In this document: positions 1 to 8,325 of the stretch, piece after piece | Layout of the letters: the number at the start of each line of letters is the position of its first letter | Position numbering within the stretch: position 1 is the stretch's first letter | Assembly (NCBI GenBank): GCA_944321125.1 | Contig: CALUKD010000003.1 | Location: 186,001 to 250,000, forward strand | Direction: 5' to 3' | DNA: 64,000 bases | Source of the DNA: Candidatus Butyricimonas faecavium | Lineage (GTDB): Bacteria > Bacteroidota > Bacteroidia > Bacteroidales > Marinifilaceae | Notes under the pieces: generated by a model | What the model was told of the DNA's origin: nothing | Database searches by the model: none | Seen by the model: only the letters and a program-made list of their open reading frames with translations | Program-made: the position numbers and the translations under genes

Positions 1-330
1 AACAGCGGTGCTAGAGAAGTGCTTTGTATCCGTGTTCTTGGTGGTACCAAGAAAAGATATGCACGCGTAGGCGATAAAATCGTTGTTGCCGTGAAGAACG
101 CCATCCCGAACGGTGAAGTGAAAAAAGGTTCAGTTAGTAAGGCTGTGGTAGTTCGTGTAAGTAAAGAATACAGACGTCCGGACGGATCTTATATCCGCTT
201 TGATGACAATGCTTGCGTGTTGTTGAACAACGCAGGTGAGATGAGAGGAACTCGTATTTTCGGACCTGTTGCCAGAGAAGTTCGTGAGGGTTATACCAAA
301 ATTGTGTCACTAGCCCCCGAGGTACTTTAA
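1..330 (+). CDS. rplN: 50S ribosomal protein L14, 5' end cut by window edge
   Basis: This is L14, a 23S rRNA-binding protein at the subunit interface. The reading frame is open from base 1 (N-S-G-A-R-E-V), so the first ATG in view at 19 is probably not the true start. 109 residues are visible against about 121 in the family, so roughly the first dozen are missing. The typical L14 core ([14 protein letters not shown], then [11 protein letters not shown] and [11 protein letters not shown]) is intact, as is the C-terminus. It belongs to the S10/spc operon and is followed by a repeat-filled spacer before rplX. Confidence 0.97.
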   Translation, partial: NSGAREVLCIRVLGGTKKRYARVGDKIVVAVKNAIPNGEVKKGSVSKAVVVRVSKEYRRPDGSYIRFDDNACVLLNNAGEMRGTRIFGPVAREVREGYTKIVSLAPEVL

Positions 331-420
331 GATTTTAGATTTATGATTTTGGATTGTAGATGAATAATCAAATTTCTTGAATCATAAATCGTAAATCATA
401 AATCATAAATAATTTATACG
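331..420. repeat. Intergenic AATCATA heptamer repeat
   Basis: The spacer between rplN and rplX carries a left arm ATTTATGATTT (339-349) and, on the right, tandem heptamers AATCATA, AATCGTA, AATCATA, AATCATA (380-407). The arms are inverted, so the transcript can fold back. The left part is nearly identical over 25 bases to a stretch at 54030, and the heptamers recur at 58192-58226. It is a dispersed non-coding repeat of unknown function. Confidence 0.7.
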
Positions 421-744
421 ATGAGCAAGAAGTTTCATATAAAGAAAGGTGACTTAGTTCAGGTAAATGCAGGAGAGGACAGAGGGAAGCAGGGGAAAGT
501 ACTTGAAATGATTCCAGACAAGCAACGAGCAATTGTTGAGGGTATCAACTTGGTAAGCAAACATACCAAACCCAATGCAGCTCACCCGCAAGGAGGAATT
601 ATCAAGAAAGAAGCTCCGATTCACATTTCTAACTTGAACGTGGTTGATCCGGTTACGGGAAAACCAACAAAGGTTGGGCGTAGACGGAATGCCGAAGGAA
701 AATTAGTGAGATACGCTAAGAAATCCGGACAGGAATTGAAATAG
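421..744 (+). CDS. rplX: 50S ribosomal protein L24
   Basis: L24 is an early assembly protein of the large subunit that binds domain I of 23S rRNA. The 107-residue product has the KOW motif at about residues 8-33 ([20 protein letters not shown]) and the usual basic C-terminal half ending in [10 protein letters not shown]. Length fits the family. The ATG at 421 is the only sensible start. It follows the repeat spacer and precedes a 119-base gap that holds a hairpin and a promoter-like element before rplE. Confidence 0.97.
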   Translation: MSKKFHIKKGDLVQVNAGEDRGKQGKVLEMIPDKQRAIVEGINLVSKHTKPNAAHPQGGIIKKEAPIHISNLNVVDPVTGKPTKVGRRRNAEGKLVRYAKKSGQELK

Positions 745-754
745 TAAAATAAAT

Positions 755-785
755 AATTGCAGGTTGTTTTAGAGCAACTTGCAAT
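755..785 (+). terminator. Hairpin between rplX and rplE, possible attenuator
   Basis: ATTGCAGGTTG (755-765) pairs with CAACTTGCAAT (775-785) with one G-U wobble around a short loop. Only a mixed T-rich stretch follows, so termination would be partial at best. It overlaps the -33 region of the promoter-like element at 779-809. Confidence 0.35.
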
Positions 786-809
786 TCTTGATTTAAATTT
801 GTAGCTTTG
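779..809 (+). promoter_or_regulatory. Internal spc-operon promoter upstream of rplE
   Basis: TTG (779-781), a 20-base spacer and TAGCTTTG (802-809) match the Bacteroidetes consensus TTTG-N19-21-TAnnTTTG. A second TAnnTTTG match (TAAATTTG, 794-801) lies just before. The predicted leader to rplE at 864 is about 50 bases and contains a small hairpin, ATGCC-GTGA-GGCAT (831-844). Confidence 0.5.
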
Positions 810-863
810 CAGCCGCAAATTTAATGTAATATGCCGTGAGGCATGATAAACAAATAATTATAA

Positions 864-1412
864 ATGAAATACGTACCAAATTACAAAACAAAGTATAACG
901 AAGAAATTGTACCGACTTTGATGAAAGAGTTCGGATACAAGTCAGTTATGCAAGCACCCAGATTGGAGAAGATAGTAATCAATCAGGGCGTGGGATCATC
1001 CATTCAGGATAAGAAAATCCTTGAGTTTTCAATGAACGAGATTGCAACCATCACCGGTCAGAAACCCGTTGCTTGTAAATCGACCAAGGACGTTTCTAAT
1101 TTTAAATTACGTAAAGGAATGCCGATCGGTGTTAGAGTAACTTTGCGTAAAGATCGTATGTATGAATTTTTAGAAAGACTTATTGTTTCTGCACTTCCGC
1201 GTATTCGCGACTTCAAAGGCATTAACAATAAGCTTGATGGAAGAGGAAATTACACATTAGGAATAGAAGAGCAGATCATTTTCCCGGAAATTGTGTTGGA
1301 CAGTGTTCACAAGATTATGGGTATGAATGTAACGTTTGTAACTTCGGCTAATACCGACGAAGAGGCTTTTGCTCTTCTAAGAGAATTTGGATTACCATTT
1401 AAAAAGAACTAA
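864..1412 (+). CDS. rplE: 50S ribosomal protein L5
   Basis: L5 binds 5S rRNA and forms part of the central protuberance. The 182-residue product is full length and carries the family pattern: an N-terminal [23 protein letters not shown]-like [12 protein letters not shown], and [18 protein letters not shown] near residues 127-144. The start at 864 follows a spacer with a promoter-like element and a small hairpin. It is followed 11 bases later by rpsN, which suggests translation coupling through the downstream small-subunit genes. Confidence 0.97.
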   Translation: MKYVPNYKTKYNEEIVPTLMKEFGYKSVMQAPRLEKIVINQGVGSSIQDKKILEFSMNEIATITGQKPVACKSTKDVSNFKLRKGMPIGVRVTLRKDRMYEFLERLIVSALPRIRDFKGINNKLDGRGNYTLGIEEQIIFPEIVLDSVHKIMGMNVTFVTSANTDEEAFALLREFGLPFKKN

Positions 1413-1423
1413 AAAGAAGCGAA

Positions 1424-1693
1424 ATGGCAAAAGAATCAATGAAGGCCCGTGAGGTAAAGCGTGCAAAATTGGTAGAAAAGTACGCCGCAAAACGAGCTAA
1501 GTTAAAAGAGGAAGGAGACTATATTGGATTAAGCCTTCTGCCTAAGAATTCAAGTCGCGTCCGTTTGCATAATAGATGCAAATTGACGGGAAGACCGAGA
1601 GGGTACATGAGACAATTTGGTATAAGCAGAATTCAGTTCCGCGAAATGGCATCTGCCGGACTTATACCTGGAGTTAAAAAGGCTAGTTGGTAA
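1424..1693 (+). CDS. rpsN: 30S ribosomal protein S14, zinc-free long form
   Basis: S14 sits in the head of the small subunit. The product is 89 residues, the long form, with the C-terminal signature [19 protein letters not shown] and [12 protein letters not shown]. Only a single cysteine remains, so the CxxC pairs of the short zinc-binding S14 are absent; this is the so-called C-minus type. It lies between rplE and rpsH in the standard order. Confidence 0.97.
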   Translation: MAKESMKAREVKRAKLVEKYAAKRAKLKEEGDYIGLSLLPKNSSRVRLHNRCKLTGRPRGYMRQFGISRIQFREMASAGLIPGVKKASW

Positions 1694-1711
1694 TATTTAA
1701 AATTTGAAGAG

Positions 1712-2107
1712 ATGACAGATCCAATAGCAGATTTCCTGACGCGTATTAGGAATGCAGTAAAAGCAGGTCATAAAGTTGTGGATATCCCCGGGTCAAAAAT
1801 GAAACGGGAAATGACCAAAATCTTAAAAGAAAAAGGATATATTCTGAATTATAAATTCGAGCAAGATGGTGTTAGAAGCAACATTAAAATTGCTTTGAAA
1901 TATCATCCTGAAACGAAGGCTCCCGCCATTAGGGCATTGACACGTGTTTCAAAACCGGGTCTGAGACGTTACACGAATGTAGAGGATATGCCTCGCGTGT
2001 TGAACGGATTAGGTATCGCGATTTTGTCAACGTCATTAGGTGTAATGTCTGATAAAGAGGCTCGCCAAAAGAATGTTGGAGGAGAAGTATTGTGTTATGT
2101 TTATTAA
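1712..2107 (+). CDS. rpsH: 30S ribosomal protein S8
   Basis: S8 binds 16S rRNA in the platform and in some bacteria represses its own operon by binding the mRNA near rplE. The 131-residue product begins [15 protein letters not shown] and ends with the conserved GEVLCYVY, and includes [10 protein letters not shown] at about residue 78. Length is normal. The ATG at 1712 lies 18 bases after rpsN. Confidence 0.97.
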   Translation: MTDPIADFLTRIRNAVKAGHKVVDIPGSKMKREMTKILKEKGYILNYKFEQDGVRSNIKIALKYHPETKAPAIRALTRVSKPGLRRYTNVEDMPRVLNGLGIAILSTSLGVMSDKEARQKNVGGEVLCYVY

Positions 2108-2122
2108 TAAAAAGGGCGGAAA

Positions 2123-2677
2123 ATGTCACGAATAGGAAAATTACCAATAGATATACCACAAGGGGTTACAGTTACTGTAAATCCTGATAACACGGTCGTA
2201 GTTAAAGGTCCCAAAGGAGAACTTTCTCAGGACGTACACGGAGATATGATCGTGAAAGTGGAAGGAGCTCACGTTATTGTAGAGCGTCCGTCAGAAGATA
2301 AAGCGCATAAATCCATGCACGGTTTGTATCGTGCTTTGATTCATAACATGGTTGTAGGTGTTTCTGAAGGTTACACGATCAAACAAGAGTTGGTTGGAGT
2401 CGGTTACAGAGCAAATGCTGAAGGTCAGGTTCTTGAATTGGGATTAGGTTATTCACACGGAATTTTCATGGTGTTACCGAACGAAGTGAAAGTAAGTGTG
2501 CTTAATGAAAAACGTGCTAACCCGATTATTACGTTGGAAAGTTGCGACAAACAACTGATCGGTCAGGTAGCGGCTAAGATTCGTTCATTCCGTAAACCGG
2601 AACCGTATAAAGGTAAAGGTATTAAATTTGTGGGTGAAGTTCTTCGTCGTAAGGCTGGTAAATCAGCTAAAGTTTAA
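2123..2677 (+). CDS. rplF: 50S ribosomal protein L6
   Basis: L6 lies near the factor-binding site of the large subunit. The 184-residue product has two L6 folds: an N-terminal half starting MSRIGKLPIDIPQGVTV and a C-terminal half with the family signature PEPYKGKGIKFVGEVLRRKAG close to the end. The gene is complete, starts 15 bases after rpsH and precedes rplR by 22 bases. Confidence 0.97.
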   Translation: MSRIGKLPIDIPQGVTVTVNPDNTVVVKGPKGELSQDVHGDMIVKVEGAHVIVERPSEDKAHKSMHGLYRALIHNMVVGVSEGYTIKQELVGVGYRANAEGQVLELGLGYSHGIFMVLPNEVKVSVLNEKRANPIITLESCDKQLIGQVAAKIRSFRKPEPYKGKGIKFVGEVLRRKAGKSAKV

Positions 2678-2699
2678 TCACCTGTAAAAAAGTAATGTT

Positions 2700-3056
2700 A
2701 TGGCTTTAACTAAGGTAGAAAGAAGAATAAGAATAAAGAGAAGAATACGTAAAGTAATCTTCGGAACAGCTGAGAGACCTCGTTTGTCTGTATACCGTTC
2801 AAACACACAGATTTCTGCTCAGTTGATTGATGATAATGCCGGGAAAACTCTGGTATCAGCGTCTTCTTTATGCAAAGAGATTGCTGAAAAGAAAGGTAAC
2901 AAGACAGAACAGGCTCAATTATTGGGTGCTATGCTTGCTGAAAAGGCAAAAGCAGCCGGGATTACCGCTGTTGTGTTTGACAGAAACGGGTATTTATATC
3001 ACGGAAGAGTGAAAGCATTGGCAGATGCAGCTCGTAACGGTGGTCTTAATTTTTAA
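2700..3056 (+). CDS. rplR: 50S ribosomal protein L18
   Basis: L18 binds 5S rRNA together with L5. The 118-residue product has the basic N-terminus [18 protein letters not shown], then [20 protein letters not shown] and the C-terminal [20 protein letters not shown]. The length is typical. It is co-directional with rpsE, 12 bases downstream. Confidence 0.97.
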   Translation: MALTKVERRIRIKRRIRKVIFGTAERPRLSVYRSNTQISAQLIDDNAGKTLVSASSLCKEIAEKKGNKTEQAQLLGAMLAEKAKAAGITAVVFDRNGYLYHGRVKALADAARNGGLNF

Positions 3057-3068
3057 AAGTAGGCAAGA

Positions 3069-3575
3069 ATGGAACAGAAGATTAATAGTGCAGACTTGGA
3101 ATTGAAAGACAGATTGGTAGCTATCAACCGAGTAACAAAAGTTACCAAGGGAGGTAGAACCTTCAGTTTCTCTGCTATCGTAGTTGTAGGTGACGAAAAC
3201 GGTATTGTGGGTTACGGGTTAGGTAAAGCTAATGAGGTAACTACCGCTATTGCAAAGGGCGTTGAAGCTGCGAAGAAAAATTTGATTAAAGTACCTGTAT
3301 TGAAAGGAACTCTTCCTCACGAGCAAGAAGCTAAATATAGTGGAGCAACTGTATTCATGCGTCCTGCTTCTTCCGGTACCGGATTGGTTGCCGGAGGTGC
3401 TATGCGTGCCGTGTTGGAAAGTGTAGGGGTGAAAGATGTGTTAGCAAAATCTAAAGGATCATCTAATCCTCACAACTTGGTAAAAGCAACTTTCGCTGCT
3501 TTGAAGTTGTTGAGAGATCCTCGTACGATTGCTCAACAGAGAGGAATTAGTCTTGACAAAGTGTTTAACGGATAA
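3069..3575 (+). CDS. rpsE: 30S ribosomal protein S5
   Basis: S5 helps form the mRNA entry channel and affects decoding accuracy. The 168-residue product contains the double-stranded RNA-binding N-terminal domain ([20 protein letters not shown], residues about 17-36) and the C-terminal S5 domain ([20 protein letters not shown]). It starts at 3069, 12 bases after rplR, and is followed closely by rpmD. Confidence 0.97.
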   Translation: MEQKINSADLELKDRLVAINRVTKVTKGGRTFSFSAIVVVGDENGIVGYGLGKANEVTTAIAKGVEAAKKNLIKVPVLKGTLPHEQEAKYSGATVFMRPASSGTGLVAGGAMRAVLESVGVKDVLAKSKGSSNPHNLVKATFAALKLLRDPRTIAQQRGISLDKVFNG

Positions 3576-3587
3576 ACTGGAATGACG

Positions 3588-3770
3588 ATGGCAAAGATTA
3601 AAATTACATTGGTAAGAAGTAGAATTGGTAGTGATAAACGTCAAGTTGCTACTTTGAACGCACTAGGCCTCGGAAAAGTGAACAGCAGTGTTGAACACGA
3701 AACTTCACCGCAAATCATGGGAATGGTGGCTAAAGTGCAACATCTCGTACGTGTGGAGGAAGTAAAGTAA
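3588..3770 (+). CDS. rpmD: 50S ribosomal protein L30
   Basis: L30 is a small protein of the large subunit. Two in-frame ATGs exist, at 3582 and 3588; the second gives the family-typical N-terminus MAKIKITLVRSRIG and is chosen here, giving 60 residues. The rest shows LNALGLGKVNSSVEH and the C-terminal MGMVAKVQHLVRVEE typical of L30. It follows rpsE by 12 bases and precedes rplO by 28. Confidence 0.93.
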   Translation: MAKIKITLVRSRIGSDKRQVATLNALGLGKVNSSVEHETSPQIMGMVAKVQHLVRVEEVK

Positions 3771-3798
3771 TTGTTAAACCTATTTTAAAGAGTATACA

Positions 3799-4245
3799 AT
3801 GGATTTAAGTAGCTTAAAACCGGCGGCTGGATCAACTCACAGAGAAAAGAGAATTGGTCGTGGTCAGGGTTCCGGAAAAGGAGGTACTTCTACAAGAGGG
3901 CATAAAGGAGCCAAATCGAGATCAGGTTATAAATCTAAGATCGGTTTTGAAGGAGGACAGATGCCTTTGCAGAGACGTGTACCGAAATTTGGCTTTAAGA
4001 ATATAAACAGAGTAGAATATAAAGCTATCAATGTAGGGATGCTTCAAGATCTGGCAGAAAGAGATAATCTTACCGTAATTGACCGAGATGTATTAATTCA
4101 AGCCGGGTTAATGTCTAAGAACGATCTTCTTAAGGTATTAGGTGACGGAGCGTTAACTGCTAAGCTTGAGGTGAAAGCTAATGCTTTCTCCACTAAAGCG
4201 GTAGCCGCTATCGAGGCTGTTGGCGGAACAGTAGTTAAATTGTAA
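3799..4245 (+). CDS. rplO: 50S ribosomal protein L15
   Basis: L15 is a late-assembly protein of the large subunit. The 148-residue product begins with the flexible glycine- and arginine-rich extension (GRGQGSGKGGTSTRGHKGAK, residues about 22-41) and continues with GFEGGQMPLQRRVPKFGF, both hallmarks of the family. It is the last ribosomal gene before secY and is separated from it by a 101-base spacer that holds a nested hairpin and a promoter-like element. Confidence 0.97.
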   Translation: MDLSSLKPAAGSTHREKRIGRGQGSGKGGTSTRGHKGAKSRSGYKSKIGFEGGQMPLQRRVPKFGFKNINRVEYKAINVGMLQDLAERDNLTVIDRDVLIQAGLMSKNDLLKVLGDGALTAKLEVKANAFSTKAVAAIEAVGGTVVKL

Positions 4246-4256
4246 GATTAAAAATT

Positions 4257-4320
4257 TGGGAGTTTAAAGTTGTTTTTAAAATAGAATTACTATTTTTGAA
4301 GCAACTTTAACAAAATCCCA
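4257..4320 (+). other. Nested hairpin in the rplO-secY spacer
   Basis: Three inverted-repeat pairs are nested: TGGGA (4257-4261) with TCCCA (4316-4320), TTAAAGTTG (4264-4272) with CAACTTTAA (4302-4310), and AAAATAG (4278-4284) with CTATTTT (4290-4296). No T-run follows the outer arm, so this is unlikely to be a simple terminator. It may protect or cut the mRNA between ribosomal genes and secY. Confidence 0.45.
4270..4298 (+). promoter_or_regulatory. Promoter-like element upstream of secY
   Basis: TTG (4270-4272), 18 bases, then TATTTTTG (4291-4298) fits the Bacteroidetes pattern with a slightly short spacer. It lies inside the nested hairpin and 49 bases before the secY ATG. Confidence 0.4.
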
Positions 4321-4346
4321 GATCAATGCCTTAAAAGAAAGAACTT

Positions 4347-5690
4347 ATGAAGTTATTTGATACATTAAAGAACATTTGGAAAATAGAAGAGCTCAAGACT
4401 AGGATTTTAACTACGCTTGGGCTTATTCTCGTTTACAGGTTAGGAACAGAGATCGTACTGCCGGGTATCGACCCTCATGGTTTGCAGGCTCTGAAAGATC
4501 AGACATCCAGCGGAGTGTTAGGCTTGTTGGATATGTTCTCAGGAGGTGCTTTCTCGAATGCGTCGGTATTTGCGTTAGGTATTATGCCCTACATCTCCGC
4601 ATCCATCGTTGTGCAGTTATTGGGAATTGCGGTTCCTTATTTTCAGCGCTTACAAAAGGAAGGCGAGAGCGGTAGACGTAAAATTAACCAGATTACGCGG
4701 TACCTCACATTAGTTATCCTGGTATTACAAGGTTCGGCGTATCTTACAAACTTGAAAGCTCAGGTGCCGGCAGAGGCTTTTGTATCTACTGGTTTTTGGC
4801 AATTCCAGCTCCCCTCCATCGTAATCATGGCCGCAGGTTCAATGTTTGTTCTGTGGTTGGGAGAGAGAATTACTGATAAGGGAATTGGTAACGGAGTATC
4901 CATCATTATCATGATTGGTATCATTGCTCGTTTGCCGTTCGCATTTATTGCAGAGTTAACTTCCAGAGTTTCTCAACAAGGAGGAGGTTTGGTAGCATTC
5001 TTGATCGAGTTGATCATATTATTCTTGGTATTTTGTGGATCAATCTTGCTTGTACAGGGAACACGTAAAGTGCCCGTACAGTATGCCAAGAGAATCGTGG
5101 GTAATAAACAATACGGTGGCGTCCGTCAATATATCCCATTGAAAATCAATGCTGCTGGGGTTATGCCTATCATCTTCGCTCAAGCTATCATGTTATTACC
5201 TGTTTCTTTGATAAACTATGCAAATTCGGAATCATTATCCGGCTTTGCTGCAGCGTTTTCAAACTTCACAGGATTCTGGTATAATTTCACGTTCTTTATC
5301 ATGATTGTCGCATTTACTTATTTTTATACGGCTATCACAGTGAATCCGATGCAAATGTCTGAAGATATGAAGAAGAATGGTGGATTTATTCCGGGAGTAA
5401 AACCGGGAAGAAAAACGATGGAGTTCCTCGATACCATTATGTCTAGAATCACACTTCCTGGATCTATATTTCTGGGGATTGTAGCGATCCTTCCGGCTTT
5501 TGCCCAAATCTCGGGTGTTAACCACCAGTTTGCTCAGTTCTATGGAGGTACGTCTTTGTTGATTTTAGTTGGTGTAGTGTTAGATACATTACAACAAATC
5601 GAATCTCACTTGTTGATGCGTCACTATGACGGGTTGATGAAATCAGGACGTATTAAAGGTAAAAATCCTGGGGGACCTGCTGCATATTAA
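4347..5690 (+). CDS. secY: Protein translocase subunit SecY
   Basis: SecY is the pore of the Sec translocon in the inner membrane. The 447-residue product is full length with the expected ten hydrophobic segments. It has the plug-region stretch GLLDMFSGGAFSNASVFALG, the signature PYISASIVVQLL and the cytosolic loop RTRKVP-like GTRKVPVQYAKRIVG. The C-terminus carries the conserved LLMRHYDGLMKSGRIKG. Its place between L15 and map is standard. A possible own promoter lies in the spacer before it. Confidence 0.97.
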   Translation: MKLFDTLKNIWKIEELKTRILTTLGLILVYRLGTEIVLPGIDPHGLQALKDQTSSGVLGLLDMFSGGAFSNASVFALGIMPYISASIVVQLLGIAVPYFQRLQKEGESGRRKINQITRYLTLVILVLQGSAYLTNLKAQVPAEAFVSTGFWQFQLPSIVIMAAGSMFVLWLGERITDKGIGNGVSIIIMIGIIARLPFAFIAELTSRVSQQGGGLVAFLIELIILFLVFCGSILLVQGTRKVPVQYAKRIVGNKQYGGVRQYIPLKINAAGVMPIIFAQAIMLLPVSLINYANSESLSGFAAAFSNFTGFWYNFTFFIMIVAFTYFYTAITVNPMQMSEDMKKNGGFIPGVKPGRKTMEFLDTIMSRITLPGSIFLGIVAILPAFAQISGVNHQFAQFYGGTSLLILVGVVLDTLQQIESHLLMRHYDGLMKSGRIKGKNPGGPAAY

Positions 5691-5702
5691 GAAAAATAAT
5701 TG

Positions 5703-5710
5703 TACTTTTG
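5703..5710 (+). promoter_or_regulatory. -7 element directly upstream of map
   Basis: TACTTTTG is an exact TAnnTTTG match ending 4 bases before the map ATG at 5715. No good TTTG is seen 19-21 bases upstream, so only the -7 box is convincing. Transcription from it would start at or next to the ATG, giving a leaderless mRNA. Confidence 0.5.
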
Positions 5711-5714
5711 CGGC

Positions 5715-6485
5715 ATGATTTTTTTAAAGACACAGGAGGAGATTGAGTTATTGCGGGAAAGTAACCAATTAGTAGGAAAAACTCTGGGTGAGGTGTCCAA
5801 ACACATTCGCCCGGGTGTTTCGACTTTAGAATTGGATAAGATCGCTGAGGATTTTATTCGTTCGCATGGTGGTGTTCCCGGATTTCTCGGGTATGGAGGG
5901 TTCCCGAACACACTTTGTATTTCAGTGAATGATGAGGTGGTTCATGGGATTCCGTCCTCTCGTCGTTTAGAGGAAGGCGATGTCGTATCTGTTGATTGCG
6001 GGGTTGTGAAGAATGGTTTTTATGGAGATAGCGCCTATACTTTTGCTGTTGGGGAGATTAGTGATGAAGTGAAAAAACTTTTGCAAGTGACAAAAGATAG
6101 TTTGTATAAAGGGATAGAACAGGCTGTTGCGGGAATGCGAATAGGAGATATTGGTTATGCTGTACAGTCGTATGCAGAGGCGAACGGATTCTCTGTTGTA
6201 AGAGAGTTAGTCGGGCATGGTGTAGGAAAGAACTTGCATGAAGAACCTCAGGTCCCGAATTACGGACGGAGAGGACAGGGGTGCAAATTGAAAATCGGAA
6301 TGGTGATCGCTATTGAACCTATGATCAATATGGGAGCACGTAACGTTTTCCAGATGGCAGATGGATGGACAATAAAAACAAGAGATCATTTACCAGCTGC
6401 CCATTTCGAGCATACGTTGGCTATCAGAAAAGGAGAAGCTGATATTTTGTCAACATTTGAATATATAGAAGACAGGAAATTCTAA
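5715..6485 (+). CDS. map: Type I methionine aminopeptidase
   Basis: This cytosolic enzyme removes the initiator methionine from new proteins. The start chosen at 5715 gives MIFLKTQEEIELLRESN, as in relatives; an upstream in-frame ATG at 5700 would place the promoter box inside the gene. The 256-residue product has the five metal ligands of the pita-bread fold: two Asp in SVDCGVVKNGFYGDSAYTF, His in LVGHGVGKNLHEEP, and Glu in IAIEPMIN and HFEHTLAI. It lies 24 bases after secY and 10 before infA. Confidence 0.96.
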   Translation: MIFLKTQEEIELLRESNQLVGKTLGEVSKHIRPGVSTLELDKIAEDFIRSHGGVPGFLGYGGFPNTLCISVNDEVVHGIPSSRRLEEGDVVSVDCGVVKNGFYGDSAYTFAVGEISDEVKKLLQVTKDSLYKGIEQAVAGMRIGDIGYAVQSYAEANGFSVVRELVGHGVGKNLHEEPQVPNYGRRGQGCKLKIGMVIAIEPMINMGARNVFQMADGWTIKTRDHLPAAHFEHTLAIRKGEADILSTFEYIEDRKF

Positions 6486-6495
6486 AAATTGAATT

Positions 6496-6717
6496 ATGGC
6501 GAAACAGCCTTCGATAGAGCAAGATGGAGTAATAACGGAAGCATTGTCAAATGCTATGTTTCGTGTTGAACTGGAAAACGGGCATATTATTACGGCCCAC
6601 ATTTCGGGAAAGATGCGAATGCACTATATAAAGATACTTCCGGGAGATAGAGTAAGAGTGGATATGTCACCTTATGATCTCACGAAAGGTAGGATAACAT
6701 TTAGATATAAAAATTAA
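6496..6717 (+). CDS. infA: Translation initiation factor IF-1
   Basis: IF-1 occupies the A site of the small subunit during initiation. The 73-residue product is a single OB-fold (S1-like) domain with [38 protein letters not shown] and the C-terminal [13 protein letters not shown]. Length and sequence are typical. It follows map by 10 bases and precedes the very short rpmJ by 11. Confidence 0.97.
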   Translation: MAKQPSIEQDGVITEALSNAMFRVELENGHIITAHISGKMRMHYIKILPGDRVRVDMSPYDLTKGRITFRYKN

Positions 6718-6728
6718 ATTGTTAAGCA

Positions 6729-6845
6729 ATGAAGGTAAGAGCATCTGTTAAGAAGCGTAGTGCTGATTGCAAGATTGTAAGAAGAAAGGGCGTTTTGTAC
6801 GTCATTTGCAAAAAGAACCCGAAGTTTAAGCAACGTCAGGGTTGA
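6729..6845 (+). CDS. rpmJ: 50S ribosomal protein L36, partly stripped of zinc ligands
   Basis: A 38-codon frame gives [20 protein letters not shown] at the N-terminus and ends KFKQRQG, clearly L36. Of the four zinc ligands in the classical protein (Cys11, Cys14, Cys27, His33) only Cys14 and Cys27 remain; position 11 is Ser and position 33 is Phe. It is therefore probably a zinc-free variant, as in S14 of the same operon. It lies between infA and rpsM, as expected. Confidence 0.95.
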   Translation: MKVRASVKKRSADCKIVRRKGVLYVICKKNPKFKQRQG

Positions 6846-6878
6846 TTATTAATTTAGTAAAAAGAGTAAAAAAGATTT

Positions 6879-7256
6879 ATGGCAAGAATCGTTGGTGTAG
6901 ATTTGCCCTCAAATAAGAGAGGGGAGATAGCTCTAACCTATATCTTTGGTATAGGTAGAAGTAGTGCTAGGACCATATTAGAAAAGGCCGGCATCGATTT
7001 TGACACTAAAGTGAAGGATTGGAATGACGATCAACTAGCTGCTGTACGTAATATCATCAATGGTGGGTACAAAGTAGAAGGAGAGTTGAGAACTTCTATC
7101 CAAATGAACATTAAGCGACTGATGGATATTGGTTGCTACAGAGGAATCAGACATCGTATCGGTCTTCCGGTAAGAGGACAAAGTACGAAGAATAATGCCC
7201 GTACGAGAAAGGGTAAAAAGAAAACTGTTGCTAACAAGAAGAAAGCAACTAAATAA
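6879..7256 (+). CDS. rpsM: 30S ribosomal protein S13
   Basis: S13 lies in the head of the small subunit and contacts the large subunit and P-site tRNA. The 125-residue product starts [20 protein letters not shown], has the helix-two-turn region and the C-terminal signature [20 protein letters not shown], and ends in a lysine-rich tail. It opens the alpha operon, followed by rpsK 18 bases later. Confidence 0.97.
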   Translation: MARIVGVDLPSNKRGEIALTYIFGIGRSSARTILEKAGIDFDTKVKDWNDDQLAAVRNIINGGYKVEGELRTSIQMNIKRLMDIGCYRGIRHRIGLPVRGQSTKNNARTRKGKKKTVANKKKATK

Positions 7257-7274
7257 TTGATTAGAGATTGAATT

Positions 7275-7664
7275 ATGGCAAAGAAGTCTACATCAAACAA
7301 GAAACGGCTAGTTAAAGTTGAAGCCGTGGGACAAGCACACGTTCATTCCTCTTTTAATAATATCATTATCTCGTTGACTAATTCAAGTGGACAAGTAATC
7401 TCTTGGTCATCAGCAGGTAAGATGGGATTTAGAGGATCAAAGAAAAACACCCCTTATGCAGCCCAGACGGCAGCTACCGATTGTGGTAAAGTTGCTTTTG
7501 ATTTGGGAATGAGAAAAGTTAAGGTATATGTCAAAGGACCGGGTAACGGTAGAGAGTCTGCAATTCGAGCTATTCACGCTTGCGGAATCGAAGTTGCCGA
7601 GATCATTGATGTTACGCCGCTTCCGCACAATGGATGTCGTCCTCCCAAACGGAGAAGAGTGTAA
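7275..7664 (+). CDS. rpsK: 30S ribosomal protein S11
   Basis: S11 forms part of the platform and E site. The 129-residue product has the family features [37 protein letters not shown] and the C-terminal [18 protein letters not shown]. Length is normal. It is flanked by rpsM and rpsD in the usual order. Confidence 0.97.
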   Translation: MAKKSTSNKKRLVKVEAVGQAHVHSSFNNIIISLTNSSGQVISWSSAGKMGFRGSKKNTPYAAQTAATDCGKVAFDLGMRKVKVYVKGPGNGRESAIRAIHACGIEVAEIIDVTPLPHNGCRPPKRRRV

Positions 7665-7700
7665 GTTAACATTGGGTGTAATTTTTTAAATCAAATAGAG

Positions 7701-8309
7701 ATGGCTAGATATACAGGACCTAAGTCTAAGATAGCAAGAAAATTTGGTGAGCCCATTTTTGGACCGGATAAAGCGTTAGAACATCGTAACTATCCTCCCG
7801 GACAACATGGTATTGCTCATCGTAGAAAAAAGATCTCTGAGTATGGAACTCAGTTGAAAGAAAAACAAAAAGCAAAATATACCTACGGTTTGTTAGAAAG
7901 ACAATTCCGTATTTTATTCGAGAAAGCTGAAAGTAGTAAAGGGGTAACCGGTGAAGTATTACTTCAATTGCTGGAATGTCGTTTGGATAATGTGGTTTAT
8001 CGTTTGGGAATCGCTCCGACCCGTGCGGCTGCTCGTCAGTTTGTTTCTCATAGACACATTACCATTAACGGCCACGTATGTAATATTCCTTCATGTCACG
8101 TTCGTCCGGGGGATGTTGTTGCTGTAAGAGAAAAATCTAAGGCATTGGAAGTGATTAACGAATCATTGAGAGGTAATAGAAGTAGCAGATATTCTTGGTT
8201 AGAGTGGGATGCTACAGCTATGAGTGGTAAACTACTTAATGTTCCGGAAAGAGCAGATATTCCTGAGAATATTAAAGAGCAGTTAATCGTAGAGTTGTAT
8301 TCTAAGTAG
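7701..8309 (+). CDS. rpsD: 30S ribosomal protein S4
   Basis: S4 nucleates assembly of the 30S body and is the classical autoregulator of the alpha operon in enterobacteria. The 202-residue product has a basic N-terminal domain with [18 protein letters not shown] and an S4 RNA-binding domain ([20 protein letters not shown], about residues 95-114, then [11 protein letters not shown]). No zinc-binding cysteine cluster is present near the N-terminus. It precedes rpoA by 16 bases. Confidence 0.97.
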   Translation: MARYTGPKSKIARKFGEPIFGPDKALEHRNYPPGQHGIAHRRKKISEYGTQLKEKQKAKYTYGLLERQFRILFEKAESSKGVTGEVLLQLLECRLDNVVYRLGIAPTRAAARQFVSHRHITINGHVCNIPSCHVRPGDVVAVREKSKALEVINESLRGNRSSRYSWLEWDATAMSGKLLNVPERADIPENIKEQLIVELYSK

Positions 8310-8325
8310 TAAAATAAAAATATAT

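Noticed and set aside
19-330. rplN starting at the ATG at 19
   Set aside because: The frame is open to base 1 and the upstream residues match L14, so the gene is cut by the window edge and does not start there.
380-407. A CRISPR-like array at the tandem heptamers
   Set aside because: The repeats are 7 bases long with no spacers and there are no cas genes nearby.
2827-3012. A 61-codon frame within rplR on the same strand
   Set aside because: It is an out-of-frame shadow of L18 with no independent signal.
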